Assembly (NCBI RefSeq): GCF_046536515.1
Contig: NZ_JAWDMQ010000010.1
Coordinates: forward strand, 1-36,391
Direction of reading: 5' to 3'
Length of the DNA: 36,391 nucleotides
Source: Caldisphaera sp046536515
GTDB taxonomy: Archaea; Thermoproteota; Thermoprotei_A; Sulfolobales; Acidilobaceae
The notes beneath the pieces are model-generated. The model saw only the letters and a list, made by a program, of their open reading frames with translations, had not been told where the DNA came from and searched no databases. Shown piece after piece: positions 8,113 through 16,882 of this stretch. Both the position numbers and the translations under genes were made by a program. How positions within the stretch are numbered: the stretch's first letter is position 1; the number at the start of each line of letters is the position of its first letter.

Positions 8113-8549
8113 TGTCAAGATCTCAAACAATAGATCCTAATGCTTTAATTGCCCAACTTGAGGCCATAAGATCTGAAATATCGCAGTTAAGGACTTTAAT
8201 ATCCCAATTATTGCTTCAGAAAGACGGAGTTACAAAGGCAAAATCTAGTATAGACTCTATAAGTAATGGACCAGATGGTGATGTAATTTTTCCTTTGGAT
8301 CCTGGTTATGTAGCATTGACATTAGCAAAGCCAAGCGATAAAAACCACTTTATTATATATTTAGGAGCAGACATATTTGCAAAGCTGGAAACTAATGACG
8401 CAATGAAAATTTTAACTGAAAGGGAAGGAGAATTAAATCAAGCTATTAATGATGTTAGCCAAAGGCTCTCTCAATTAGAGAAACTTCAGGATCAATATGA
8501 GGCAATTTTACAACAAATAGCAGAGCAAGTACAGCAGCAAAAGGTGTAA
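8112..8549 (+). CDS. pfdA: prefoldin alpha subunit
   Basis: 145 residues from the ATG at 8112, overlapping the L18a stop by one base. An N-terminal coiled coil (about 8-48) and a C-terminal coiled coil (about 98-145) flank a beta segment. That segment contains FPLDPGYVALTLAKPSDKNH and FIIYLGADIFAKLE, the family's beta-hairpin region. Two alpha and four beta subunits form the jellyfish-shaped prefoldin chaperone, which hands unfolded proteins to the thermosome. The C-terminus is unusually Gln-rich (QQIAEQVQQQKV). It is cotranscribed with ftsY, whose start lies four bases beyond its stop. Confidence 0.95.
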   Translation: MSRSQTIDPNALIAQLEAIRSEISQLRTLISQLLLQKDGVTKAKSSIDSISNGPDGDVIFPLDPGYVALTLAKPSDKNHFIIYLGADIFAKLETNDAMKILTEREGELNQAINDVSQRLSQLEKLQDQYEAILQQIAEQVQQQKV

Positions 8550-8553
8550 CATT

Positions 8554-9468
8554 TTGTTTGAAGGCCTAAAAAAGGCCTTTCAAAAAGTAGCAAATTCTTT
8601 TAAAGAAAAGGTAGAATATAAAGAAATAAAGGAAGACGATATTGAAGAAATACTAGAAGATTTAAAATTAGATATGATAGAAAATGATGTAGCATATGAT
8701 ATTGCTGATAGCATTATAAATGATGTAAAAAAACAATTAATAGGGTTTAAAATTAAAAGAGGGGAAGATATTGAAGATGTAGTGAAGGACTCTATAAAAA
8801 AATCTATAATAAAATCGCTAGGATATGAAAATATTAATTTAATAGAAAGCATAAAAAGAAAATGCAATAAAAATGAATCTTATGTAATAGTTTTTCTTGG
8901 AATAAATGGCGTAGGGAAAACGACTACAATAGCTAAATTTGCAAATATGCTAAAGGAAAACGGTATTAGTGTAGTTATTGCAGCAGCAGATACGTTTAGA
9001 GCCGGGGCGCAAGAACAAATAGACATTCATGCTAAAAAAATTGACATTCCTATAATAAAAGGCCAATATGGGGCTGACCCTGCAAGTGTGGCATACAATG
9101 CTATTTTGTTTGCGAAATCGAGAGGGTTATGTACAGTTCTAGTTGATACAGCTGGAAGAATGCACAGTGATATAGATTTGATGGGGGAATTGCAAAAGAT
9201 TGTAAAAGTTACTAAACCAGATATGAAAATATTAATTGTTGATGCCTTAACTGGTAATGACGCAGTTGAACAAGCTAAGATGTTTAATGAAAACATAGGG
9301 GTTGACGGTATTATAATAACCAAAATTGATGCAGACGTTAAAGGTGGTGTTGCTATTTCAGTTTCAAGTGTAACAAATAAGCCAATACTCTTTATAGGGT
9401 TTGGGCAGAACTATAATGATATTAAAAGATTTGACCCAAATGAATATGTAAATAATTTATTTGATTAA
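8554..9468 (+). CDS. ftsY: FtsY, signal recognition particle receptor GTPase
   Basis: 304 residues, TTG start behind AAGGTGT. A helical N domain (1-105) is followed by an NG GTPase domain with P-loop GINGVGKTTT (116-125), the SRP-specific DTFRAGAQEQ (146-155), G3 DTAGRMH (198-204) and G4 TKIDADVKGG (256-265). FtsY docks the SRP-ribosome complex at the membrane and pairs with SRP54. The protein lacks the long acidic A domain of bacterial FtsY and begins with an amphipathic N-terminal helix (FEGLKKAFQKVANSFKEKV), as in other archaeal forms. It is the last gene of the rpl18a-pfdA-ftsY operon and converges on the CBS cluster. Confidence 0.97.
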   Translation: MFEGLKKAFQKVANSFKEKVEYKEIKEDDIEEILEDLKLDMIENDVAYDIADSIINDVKKQLIGFKIKRGEDIEDVVKDSIKKSIIKSLGYENINLIESIKRKCNKNESYVIVFLGINGVGKTTTIAKFANMLKENGISVVIAAADTFRAGAQEQIDIHAKKIDIPIIKGQYGADPASVAYNAILFAKSRGLCTVLVDTAGRMHSDIDLMGELQKIVKVTKPDMKILIVDALTGNDAVEQAKMFNENIGVDGIIITKIDADVKGGVAISVSSVTNKPILFIGFGQNYNDIKRFDPNEYVNNLFD

Positions 9469-9491
9469 GAAATATAAAATTAGTTAATATT

Positions 9492-10349
9492 TTATTCTCT
9501 AGCTATTATGTTCATGAACTCCAATTTCGTTATTATACCTATTAACATATTATTATCAACAACAGGTAGCACACCTATATTTTCTTCAATCATAATTTTT
9601 GCCCCATTTGATGAATCTTCATCGGGTTTTATAACTAAAGGATTTGAGGACATTATGTCTTCAGCTATTGGTACCAAATAACTTCTTAAACTAATTATTT
9701 TTTCTTTAAACATGTCTGGGACTTTATTTTTAATATACCTATCCTTTCCTCTTGCCATAAGAATTGACAATGGTATTTGGGCATAGGCGATATCTTTTTT
9801 CGTTATAACTCCTATTGGTTTATTAGTTTCATCAACTACTATAACTTTACCAGTCAAATCGGTTTCTATTAACCTAGCAATATAAAATATGCTATGTCCC
9901 GGTAAGGCTGTAGAGAAGTCTTTTCTCATTATATCGCTTACTTTATACTTCCCCTTAAATTTATCATAATATGCTTTTACAATATCTGTTTTAGTTATAA
10001 TTCCAACAAGTTTTTTATCTGAATCAACAACAGGCAGTCCTCCTATTCTATGCTTTAGCATTAATTGTGACGCAGATTTTACGCTCTTTGATTCTTCTAT
10101 TATAATAGGATCCTTTGTCATAACTTCTCCAACTAGTATTGAGTCTAGCGGTTTATGGTAATTTTTACCAAAAAGTGCTCCTATTATATCTGTTGTTGTT
10201 AATATTCCGATTGGAACATCTTTATCGTTAACTATTACTAACCTACTTATTTCTTTCTTTAGCATTAAATTTCTTGCGTAAGCTAAGGAATCATTCGGAG
10301 ACACAGCATATACTGGAGTTCTCATATATGACGATATTCTGGGCGCCAT
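9492..10349 (-). CDS. CBS-domain protein with four CBS motifs (third of three)
   Basis: 285 residues made of four consecutive CBS motifs and nothing else. By eye they span about 3-60 (RISSYMRTPVYAVSPND), 70-130 (VGEVMTKDPIIIEESKS), 135-190 (KVSDIMRKDFSTALPGH) and 225-283 (EDIMSSNPLVIKPDED). Paired CBS motifs form Bateman modules, which bind adenosine ligands such as AMP, ATP or SAM and gate partner proteins. No effector domain is attached, so it should act in trans or as a ligand sensor. ATG start behind GGTGAT, six bases after the stop of the preceding CBS gene. The target is unknown. Confidence 0.93.
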   Translation of the reverse strand: MAPRISSYMRTPVYAVSPNDSLAYARNLMLKKEISRLVIVNDKDVPIGILTTTDIIGALFGKNYHKPLDSILVGEVMTKDPIIIEESKSVKSASQLMLKHRIGGLPVVDSDKKLVGIITKTDIVKAYYDKFKGKYKVSDIMRKDFSTALPGHSIFYIARLIETDLTGKVIVVDETNKPIGVITKKDIAYAQIPLSILMARGKDRYIKNKVPDMFKEKIISLRSYLVPIAEDIMSSNPLVIKPDEDSSNGAKIMIEENIGVLPVVDNNMLIGIITKLEFMNIIARE

Positions 10350-10355
10350 TTAATA

Positions 10356-11342
10356 TCACCTTAGAGCTAATGACATAAGCACATCCCTTTCTGTAATAAT
10401 ACCTACTGCCTCATTGTTATCGTTAATAACTATTAAACTATTAGTATTGCTGTTTATCATTTCTGTTGCTGCATCTCCAACATCTGCATTTTCATTGATT
10501 GTATTTATTTCTTTTTTCATTATTTGGGTTAAAGGCGTGGATAGTATTTGCTCTATATCATATGAGATAAGGTTTTTGAAAGCTGAATGGGAACCAAAAT
10601 AATTGATAAAGTCTTTGGCTGACACTATTCCAGTTATTTCAGAAGAAGATAAAGAAATTACTGGAATCCTTCTAAATCCATATAATGACATTAGCTGAGC
10701 TGCTCTTTTCAAAGTATCATTATCGTATGCTGCAACTATATTTGAAGTCATGATTGATGATACCTTTTTCCCGGTGTTTTTATATGTTATATGCTTGACT
10801 ATATCATGCTCCGTTATAACTCCGAAAACTTTATTTTGATCATCAATAACGGGTATCATGCCTAGATTATTAAAAGCCATTATTTTTATTATTTCTGTTA
10901 ATTTATGTTGTGTTTTAACGAAAACCGGCATTGTATTCATTATACTAGATATCTTTTCGTTTCGAATAGCATCAAATAAGTTCTTTGCATATCTTTTTTG
11001 TATTATGTTATAGAATTCTCCTCCACCAAGATAATTAACTAAATCTGTAGCCATAACTATTCCTTTTAATGACTGTTTTGTATCTGTAACAATTAATCCT
11101 CTAACATTGTGTTGATGCATTTTTTCTAATGCTTCTAAAATAGTAGAATTATAATTTATTGTAATTGCTGGCTTTGATGCTATTATATTAGCATCTCCCG
11201 TTTTTTCTCTTATTTTTTGTTCCCAATTAGGCTCTGAATCAGCCCTAATGTATCTGTAGCCAATAGAGTACTTTGAGGATATGCTTGTAACAGGTTTAAC
11301 AGCTTTTGATACCTTAATATTTGTCATCCTCCTAGAACTCAA
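10356..11342 (-). CDS. CBS-domain protein with four CBS motifs (second of three)
   Basis: About 328 residues. A basic N-terminal extension of some 55 residues (SSRRMTNIKVSKAVKPVTSI) distinguishes it from its neighbours. Four CBS motifs follow, including VRGLIVTDTKQSLKGIVMAT, GMIPVIDDQNKVFGVITEHD, RRIPVISLSSSEITGIVSAK and NSLIVINDNNEAVGIITERD. The start is uncertain. A GTG at 11351 overlaps the upstream stop by eight bases, but its own bases form the Shine-Dalgarno GAGGTGAT, so I prefer the TTG at 11342. It lies between the other two CBS genes and is probably translationally coupled. The ligand and partner are unknown. Confidence 0.92.
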   Translation of the reverse strand: MSSRRMTNIKVSKAVKPVTSISSKYSIGYRYIRADSEPNWEQKIREKTGDANIIASKPAITINYNSTILEALEKMHQHNVRGLIVTDTKQSLKGIVMATDLVNYLGGGEFYNIIQKRYAKNLFDAIRNEKISSIMNTMPVFVKTQHKLTEIIKIMAFNNLGMIPVIDDQNKVFGVITEHDIVKHITYKNTGKKVSSIMTSNIVAAYDNDTLKRAAQLMSLYGFRRIPVISLSSSEITGIVSAKDFINYFGSHSAFKNLISYDIEQILSTPLTQIMKKEINTINENADVGDAATEMINSNTNSLIVINDNNEAVGIITERDVLMSLALR

Positions 11343-11343
11343 A

Positions 11344-12180
11344 TCAATCACCTCTAGTTAATATCTTTGCTATATCTTCTCTATCAATTATGCCTACAAC
11401 TTTTTTATCGTTTTCGTCAGATACTATTGGTATTCTTCCATAATCTTTTTTAATCATTGGTGTAGAGATTTCATATAAAGATGACCATGGATACCCATAA
11501 ATAACCGTATAGGTCATAGCATCTTTAACCTTTGTTGTTTTAACTATTCCAGATTCGCTTTCAAAATGTACTCTAGTATAACCCTTTCTGATTAAATCAA
11601 ATTGAGTTATAATTCCAATTAGTTTCTGTTTTTCATTTACAACAGGAAAACCGGCGTATTTTAATTCTACCATTTTCTTCCAGATTTTAGATATTGGATC
11701 GTCTGGGCTTACAACTATAGGATTTTTGGTCATGTAATTTTCAACGTTAAGATTTTTTAAATAATCTTTAGCATTATTGTATAAAACCTTTACTATATCA
11801 GAAATGCTTAATAGACCAATATATTTTTTATTTTCAACTATGGGGAGCTCCCACATATCGTATTTAAACATTAGCATTAGAGCATCTATAATTTTAATAT
11901 CCTGGTTTAACAATATTGGTAGCTCTTTAATTATAGATTTGGCTATTGCATTAGTCTTTGTAGACGAAACTATTAATATATCACTTCTATCAATCATTCC
12001 CAAAAATTCACCTGTATCTTTATCTAATATTGGTATTGCTCTAGCTCCAGTTGTTCTTATAATTTTTCTTAAAGTTGCTATAGAATCTGTGCTATACCCA
12101 ATGGGCCTTGACTTATCAATTATGGAAATAATTTTTGTACTACCTATTTCATACAAAAAGGATTTTTGCAGGTTTCTCAC
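11344..12180 (-). CDS. CBS-domain protein with four CBS motifs (first of three)
   Basis: 278 residues with four CBS motifs: about 13-70 (ARAIPILDKDTGEFLGMIDR), 85-138 (WELPIVENKKYIGLLSISDI), 148-200 (YMTKNPIVVSPDDPISKIWK) and 217-275 (YGRIPIVSDENDKKVVGIID). It leads the three-gene run and is divergent from methionine adenosyltransferase across about 360 bases. GTG start; no well-spaced Shine-Dalgarno precedes it, so the message may be leaderless. With its neighbours it puts twelve CBS motifs in one operon. Because CBS modules can bind SAM, the nearby SAM synthetase gene is suggestive but not proof of a link. Confidence 0.92.
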   Translation of the reverse strand: MRNLQKSFLYEIGSTKIISIIDKSRPIGYSTDSIATLRKIIRTTGARAIPILDKDTGEFLGMIDRSDILIVSSTKTNAIAKSIIKELPILLNQDIKIIDALMLMFKYDMWELPIVENKKYIGLLSISDIVKVLYNNAKDYLKNLNVENYMTKNPIVVSPDDPISKIWKKMVELKYAGFPVVNEKQKLIGIITQFDLIRKGYTRVHFESESGIVKTTKVKDAMTYTVIYGYPWSSLYEISTPMIKKDYGRIPIVSDENDKKVVGIIDREDIAKILTRGD

Positions 12181-12337
12181 CCCTTTATAATATAAATGAT
12201 CAAGTATTTATGTTTATCTTTAAATATTTTTCAATTCTCTTATAAGATGAACATATTTAAAAAAGTATATTATATCCTAGTTTTATGGTCTCTAATATTT
12301 TTCAATTAAATAATTTAAAATCTTAGCTCTATTTCTT

Positions 12338-12400
12338 CTGACCCCCCAAAGGGCGAGGCTTTCAGTTGTGAAGAGTCCCTTCAGTTTTTTACAAGGGCAT
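12338..12400 (-). mobile_element. IS200/IS605-type right-end remnant
   Basis: Read on the minus strand, 12365-12338 contains AAGCCTCGCCCTTT followed by GGGGGGTCAG. This resembles the right end of the intact element in this window (36298-36326), which has CTCGCCCTT, a GGGCG hairpin arm and then GGAGGTCAG; part of the hairpin arm is missing here. Just upstream on the same strand a frame reads KTEGTLHN and stops, as an eroded tnpB C-terminus might. The spacer 12181-12540 holds nothing else I can name apart from the promoter of the SAM synthetase gene. Confidence 0.45.
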
Positions 12401-12501
12401 TACAAAATGTTACTTTAATGGTAGCTGGAACGTATTTAAATTATCTTCTTCAGCTTTATTAATAATATTAATATGGGCAAAATAATTTAAAACTTTGTAC
12501 T

Positions 12502-12512
12502 GTATTTAAAAG
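12502..12512 (+). promoter_or_regulatory. TATA-box region of the SAM synthetase gene
   Basis: GTATTTAAAAG lies about 30-40 bases upstream of the ATG at 12541; a second box, TATTTAAAT, is at about 12521. Initiation about 25 bases after the first box would give a leader of roughly ten bases containing GGTG, which sits six bases before the ATG. Confidence 0.45.
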
Positions 12513-12540
12513 CGTAGAGGTATTTAAATAGGTGCAAAAA

Positions 12541-13761
12541 ATGGTGAAGAATGTAGTAATAAGGGAGTTGGTAAATGCTTCTGTTCAAGATAACCAGATA
12601 GAACTTGTTGAAAGGAAAGGCCTTGGCCACCCAGATTATATAAGTGATGCTGTATCAGAGGAAGCTAGCAGACAGCTAAGCCTTTATTATTTGCAAAGGT
12701 ATGGGGTCATAATGCATCACAATTTAGATAAGGTTTTACTTGTTGGAGGTCAAGCAATGCCAAGATGGGGCGGAGGAGAAGTACTTCAACCGATATATAT
12801 AATAGTTTCAGGTAGGGCAACAACAGAAGTGAAAACTTCGGAAGGAGTTGAAGAGATTCCTTTAGGAAGAATAGTCGTTAAAGCTGTTAAGGATTGGATT
12901 TCAAACAATTTAAGGTTTTTAGATACAGAACAGCATGTCATAGTTGATTATAAAATAGGAAAAGGAAGTGCAGATTTGAGAGGTATATACGATTCTAAAT
13001 CGCAATCTCACAGATCTAATGACACAAGTTTTGGAGCCGGATTTGCGCCTATGTCTACGCTTGAGAAATTAGTTTACGAAACTGAAAGGGCTTTGAATAG
13101 CAAGGAGTTTAAGAGTAAAGTTCCTGCATCGGGTGAAGATGTTAAAGTAATGGGTTTAAGAAATGGAAACAATATAGATATAACTATTGCTAATGCAATA
13201 GTGTCGAGGTTTGTAAATAATCCAAGCGATTATTTGCAAATTAAGGAAGAAATAAAGGAAAAGGTACTAGACATATCATCAAAATTAGCATCAAACTACA
13301 ATGTAAGGGTATATGTAAATAATGGAGACCTACCAGATGAAGGAGTATTTTATCTTACTGTAACAGGTACTAGTGCAGAGCATGGAGATGATGGTGCTAC
13401 AGGTAGAGGAAATAGGGTTAATGGTTTAATAACTCCTATGAGGCCAATGAGTTTAGAAGCAACAGCTGGTAAAAACCCGGTTACACATATAGGTAAAATT
13501 TATAATGTTGCATCAAAGGAAATTGCCGAACAAATATATTCTAAAGTAAGCGGAATAAAAGAAGTAACAGTTAGGTTATTAGGGCAAATAGGAAGACCTA
13601 TAAACGATCCGTTGATAGCGGATGTAGCTGTAATACCTGAGAACAATTCTAAGATAACTTCTAATATGAGAGAAGAAATAAACAGTATTGTTGAGGAATA
13701 CCTTGAAAATCTACCTTCACTAACTATGAGAATACTTAAAGGAGAGGCTTCCCTTTACTAG
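12541..13761 (+). CDS. mat: archaeal-type methionine adenosyltransferase (SAM synthetase)
   Basis: 406 residues of the archaeal MAT family, which differs strongly in sequence from bacterial MetK. Family segments include VERKGLGHPDYISDAVSEEA near 22-41, HHNLDKVLLVGGQAMPRWGG near 61-80, DYKIGKGSADL, and in the C-terminal half TGTSAEHGDDGATGRGNRVN and RPMSLEATAGKNPVTHIGK. It converts methionine and ATP to S-adenosylmethionine. The ATG at 12541 is chosen because GGTG lies six bases before it and homologous proteins start at this point; a GTG at 12532 is in frame but would use its own Shine-Dalgarno as start. It converges on the DUF460 gene with only one base between the two stop codons. Confidence 0.97.
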   Translation: MVKNVVIRELVNASVQDNQIELVERKGLGHPDYISDAVSEEASRQLSLYYLQRYGVIMHHNLDKVLLVGGQAMPRWGGGEVLQPIYIIVSGRATTEVKTSEGVEEIPLGRIVVKAVKDWISNNLRFLDTEQHVIVDYKIGKGSADLRGIYDSKSQSHRSNDTSFGAGFAPMSTLEKLVYETERALNSKEFKSKVPASGEDVKVMGLRNGNNIDITIANAIVSRFVNNPSDYLQIKEEIKEKVLDISSKLASNYNVRVYVNNGDLPDEGVFYLTVTGTSAEHGDDGATGRGNRVNGLITPMRPMSLEATAGKNPVTHIGKIYNVASKEIAEQIYSKVSGIKEVTVRLLGQIGRPINDPLIADVAVIPENNSKITSNMREEINSIVEEYLENLPSLTMRILKGEASLY

Positions 13762-13762
13762 T

Positions 13763-15736
13763 TTATATTTTATTTTTTCTATATTGTTCTATTATATTTT
13801 TTAGATTAACGCTATCCTCTTTAACCTTTCTAATTTCTTTTTCCTTAACCTTTATATCGTTTAATATAGTTGAAGGGCCGAATGTGAAGATATCTATATC
13901 GAAAATATTATATTTATTCTTATTTAGAACAACAATTCCTTTTTTTGTCAAAAGCTCAGAAAGACTAGTGTCTTCTCTACTTAATAAAACTCCATAAACT
14001 TTGCTTCTTTCTATATAATTTAGTGCTTCGTTTTCGAAAGATCCTTGATCCTCAATTAATAAAATATCCCCTTCCTTAATTTTTCCATATATCTCTTCAA
14101 CTTTCTTTATATAGCTTATTTTTAAATATTGCAGTCTTTTTAAAATTATTATTTCATTGTTTAATATTTTCATTAATAAATTTTTAAATATATTATTTTT
14201 TTCGTTTGCGACATTTAAGTTTGTCTCAATATCGTTTATAAGCGAGTTAAGCCTTAAAACATCTCCTTTAAGCTTCTTTATTTCTTCATCTTTTAATAAC
14301 TCAGCTTTTAAATTTTGTTTAGCAATTCTTATTTCATTCTCAGCCATAGAAAGTGATTTTTTCATTTCATTTAGTTTATTTTCAAGTATTATTTTTTCTG
14401 CCTCTAATTTTTGCATCTTATATATTAATTCGTTGAAGTTTTGGTTATCGTTATTGCAATTATTATTGATCTGTTCTTTATAGTTTTCATTTATATTAAG
14501 CATCTCATTAATCTGTTTTTCAATAGCTTCCGCTATGGTTACTCCTCTTATTACATCAGCTTTTATTTTTTCTATATCAAGGTCTATATCTATTTTTTCA
14601 ACGTAAGATTCCACCTGAGAGAGCTTGGATTTGTAATTAAGGTAGGCCTTGTATGCTGCTGCTAAGGCATCCCTTTCATGGGTAGTGTCTGGATTATTTC
14701 CGCCTGTTGCCTTTAAAGCAAGATCGCTTTTATCAGCAACAAGCATATCCTCATGAGGTACATAAATTTCAGCATTTATTTGGCCTGCAAGTTTTTTCAC
14801 CATATCAGGTATTATATCTACATCAACAGCTATCAAAATTGGTTTTCCAAATGAGTAAATAAGCGATATTATATCTCCCCTATCCATTTCCTTCTTACTA
14901 CCTAAATATAAAATGTTGCCATTTAGATCTATTATAGCTATTCCTGCAGTAATGCCTGGGTCAATGCCTACTATTATTGGTTTTTCTGGTTTTTCATTGT
15001 TGTTTCCAAACAAGATTTTACCATCGTAAACAGATTTAATCGATATGATATAGTCAATTCCCTTATGGGGCTTAACTATACCGAATAGCCTTTCCCTCGG
15101 TGCATATACAGTAAAAACTGCAGAATCTATACCTCCATCCCCTTTTCTTACAAACATGTCATAATCAATGCCAGCCTTTTCTAAAGATTCCTTGATTTTA
15201 TTAGCAGCAATATTAACTGATGCTCTTATTCTTCTTTGATATCTTCCTTGGCTCATACCTCCACTTCTTGACCATCTACCTTTAGATACTATAATTTGTG
15301 TTTTTTCATTACTAAAACCTATTTTTACTCCCTTACCTTTCGATGCAATTACAGCTGCTAGATATGCTGTCTTACTTGGTGAAAGCTTCGTTTGATCAAC
15401 TTCCAAATTTAATTGCTTTGCTACTTCTTTCAATTCAACAAATTTACCTTCGTTTATAGTTACTTGTATTAGGTCTGTTTGAGGAGGTAAAAGAGAAAGA
15501 AACTTAGACAAAGATTTCTCATCAGGAACTATTTCAAATACATTATCCGTTGCAATAGATTTCGGCTTCCATTCCCATGCAAGCCTTATTAAAGAAGATA
15601 AGGAAATGCTATTAATTTTGTTAACCATTTTTAAATCTTTATCTAATATAATAGCTGTAAATTTATGATTTTCTCTAGATAGGGGGCTCCCACTCTCTAT
15701 ATCAATGCCCATATAGAATTCTTTTTTATCTTCCAT
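13763..15736 (-). CDS. DUF460 protein, RNase H/RuvC-like fold with long coiled coil
   Basis: 657 residues. The first about 370 carry the archaeal DUF460 (COG2433) features: GIDIESGSPLS near the N-terminus, KGRWSRSGGMSQGRYQRR near 153-170, a Walker-B-like first strand VGIDPGITAGIAIIDL near 257-271, VDVDIIPDMV near 305, and HERDALAAAYKAY near 354-366. The spaced acids in GIDPG, VDVD and HERDA are what an RNase H/RuvC nuclease would need. About 400-560 is coiled coil, followed by a small C-terminal alpha/beta domain. Function is uncharacterised. ATG 15736 is preferred because GGGGGG lies at good spacing; TTG 15739 is in frame. It overlaps the end of rio2 by 11 bases. Confidence 0.88.
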   Translation of the reverse strand: MEDKKEFYMGIDIESGSPLSRENHKFTAIILDKDLKMVNKINSISLSSLIRLAWEWKPKSIATDNVFEIVPDEKSLSKFLSLLPPQTDLIQVTINEGKFVELKEVAKQLNLEVDQTKLSPSKTAYLAAVIASKGKGVKIGFSNEKTQIIVSKGRWSRSGGMSQGRYQRRIRASVNIAANKIKESLEKAGIDYDMFVRKGDGGIDSAVFTVYAPRERLFGIVKPHKGIDYIISIKSVYDGKILFGNNNEKPEKPIIVGIDPGITAGIAIIDLNGNILYLGSKKEMDRGDIISLIYSFGKPILIAVDVDIIPDMVKKLAGQINAEIYVPHEDMLVADKSDLALKATGGNNPDTTHERDALAAAYKAYLNYKSKLSQVESYVEKIDIDLDIEKIKADVIRGVTIAEAIEKQINEMLNINENYKEQINNNCNNDNQNFNELIYKMQKLEAEKIILENKLNEMKKSLSMAENEIRIAKQNLKAELLKDEEIKKLKGDVLRLNSLINDIETNLNVANEKNNIFKNLLMKILNNEIIILKRLQYLKISYIKKVEEIYGKIKEGDILLIEDQGSFENEALNYIERSKVYGVLLSREDTSLSELLTKKGIVVLNKNKYNIFDIDIFTFGPSTILNDIKVKEKEIRKVKEDSVNLKNIIEQYRKNKI

Positions 15737-16628
15737 CAATTCCCCCCTTAATGGCGTTTATCAACTCCTCAACTTTTACTTCTACTCCAGACTTTTTGTG
15801 CAAGTAAAAGGCTAAATATTCAAGTTCTTTTCTAAAAATATTTTCTGAGTTTTTGTTCTTTATACTTATAAATTGGGGCCAATCAATTATAAATCCTCTA
15901 GGCTTTTCATTGTTACTAACTATTATATTGTAGGGACTTAAATCCCCATGTATTACTCCTAATTTTGTATATGCAATTCCTAATGTTGTTATTATATCAT
16001 TTAAAATAATATCTACCATTTCTTTATTTAATTCCTTAAGTTTATATAGTTCTATTCCATCGATTTTTTCCATAATTAAAGAATTCCTATTACTATAAAT
16101 AGGCTCTGGTACATTAGCTCCGTTTTTCCATAGTTCATTCAAAATTTTAAATTCTCTTAATGCAACTTTTTTTGAAAGGTCTATCCAAGAAATCCATTTC
16201 TTGAAATCGAATTCCCTCTTCCTTTTTATTGCTTTAAAAGAGGTTCTACCTTCTCTATGGAATTTAATAATTGACTCTTTTCCAGAAACTAATTGAGCTA
16301 TATAGATATCGCTTTCCTTACCAGAATTTATTTTATGTCCTAATTCTAAAATTATATTTTTATTAAAATAGAATCTTACAGCAAGCATATCTAATCCATC
16401 AAATGTTAATTGATACCCATAAAAAGGGGAAGTTTCTGATGTTATTAAATGATAATCGAGTAGCTTTTGTATCGAACGCTTAATAGAACTTGAAGGTAAT
16501 TTTGAAAATTTTTCAATTAGTTCTAGAGGAACAAAACCGTAAGATCTCATAAGTCTTTCAATTAAGTTCAATAATTTGAAGTCATCAATATCCATGCCAA
16601 TATATTTCTCTTTTAAAGATATCCTCAA
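15726..16628 (-). CDS. rio2: Rio2 atypical serine/threonine kinase
   Basis: 300 residues, TTG start (MRISLKEKYIGMD). An N-terminal winged helix (about 1-90) is diagnostic of Rio2. The kinase domain follows: nucleotide loop INSGKESDIYIA (100-111), ATP lysine K122 in IIKFHREG, hinge IMEKIDGIELY, catalytic loop HGDLSPYNI (227-235) and metal-binding IIDWPQ (D249). Rio2 acts in late maturation of the small ribosomal subunit, chiefly as an ATPase. It is complete. The downstream DUF460 gene overlaps its 3' end, so the two are probably expressed together, suggesting a shared role in RNA or ribosome processing. Confidence 0.95.
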   Translation of the reverse strand: MRISLKEKYIGMDIDDFKLLNLIERLMRSYGFVPLELIEKFSKLPSSSIKRSIQKLLDYHLITSETSPFYGYQLTFDGLDMLAVRFYFNKNIILELGHKINSGKESDIYIAQLVSGKESIIKFHREGRTSFKAIKRKREFDFKKWISWIDLSKKVALREFKILNELWKNGANVPEPIYSNRNSLIMEKIDGIELYKLKELNKEMVDIILNDIITTLGIAYTKLGVIHGDLSPYNIIVSNNEKPRGFIIDWPQFISIKNKNSENIFRKELEYLAFYLHKKSGVEVKVEELINAIKGGIDGR

Positions 16629-16803
16629 TTTTTAATCACTGATTTTTCTACCATTCTTATTGGTTTTTACCACCTTTAAAATTTTTATAATTTATATTGA
16701 AAGTATTTTATTTTTTACTAAAGTGGGACTATGTTACAAAAATAATCGTAAATGAAAGATTAGTAGTTTTTTAAATAATAAAATTAATACTTTAATAAAT
16801 ATG

Positions 16804-16836
16804 TTGGATACAAAAAAATATTAACCCTGTATCAAA
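16804..16836 (+). promoter_or_regulatory. inverted repeat upstream of the ArsR-like gene
   Basis: GATACA (16807-16812) and TGTATC (16828-16833) form a perfect six-base inverted repeat, extendable outward by two further pairs after one mismatch. The half-sites are 21 bases apart centre to centre, two helical turns, as expected for a dimeric winged-helix regulator. It lies about 50 bases before the ATG, so autoregulation is plausible. AT-rich DNA makes chance pairing fairly likely. Confidence 0.35.
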
Positions 16837-16882
16837 TATATGTTAAACGAAGAGATAAGTTAGAAGTAGAGAGTGAAATGAT

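Noticed and set aside
9492..12180. The three CBS genes as one broken gene
   Set aside because: Each has its own start and stop, complete motifs, and close spacing typical of an operon; their N-termini differ.
12181..12540. C/D box small RNA near 12338-12400
   Set aside because: CTGA-like boxes are present but there is no proper RTGATGA C box at suitable spacing; the IS605 right-end similarity explains the GC-rich part better.
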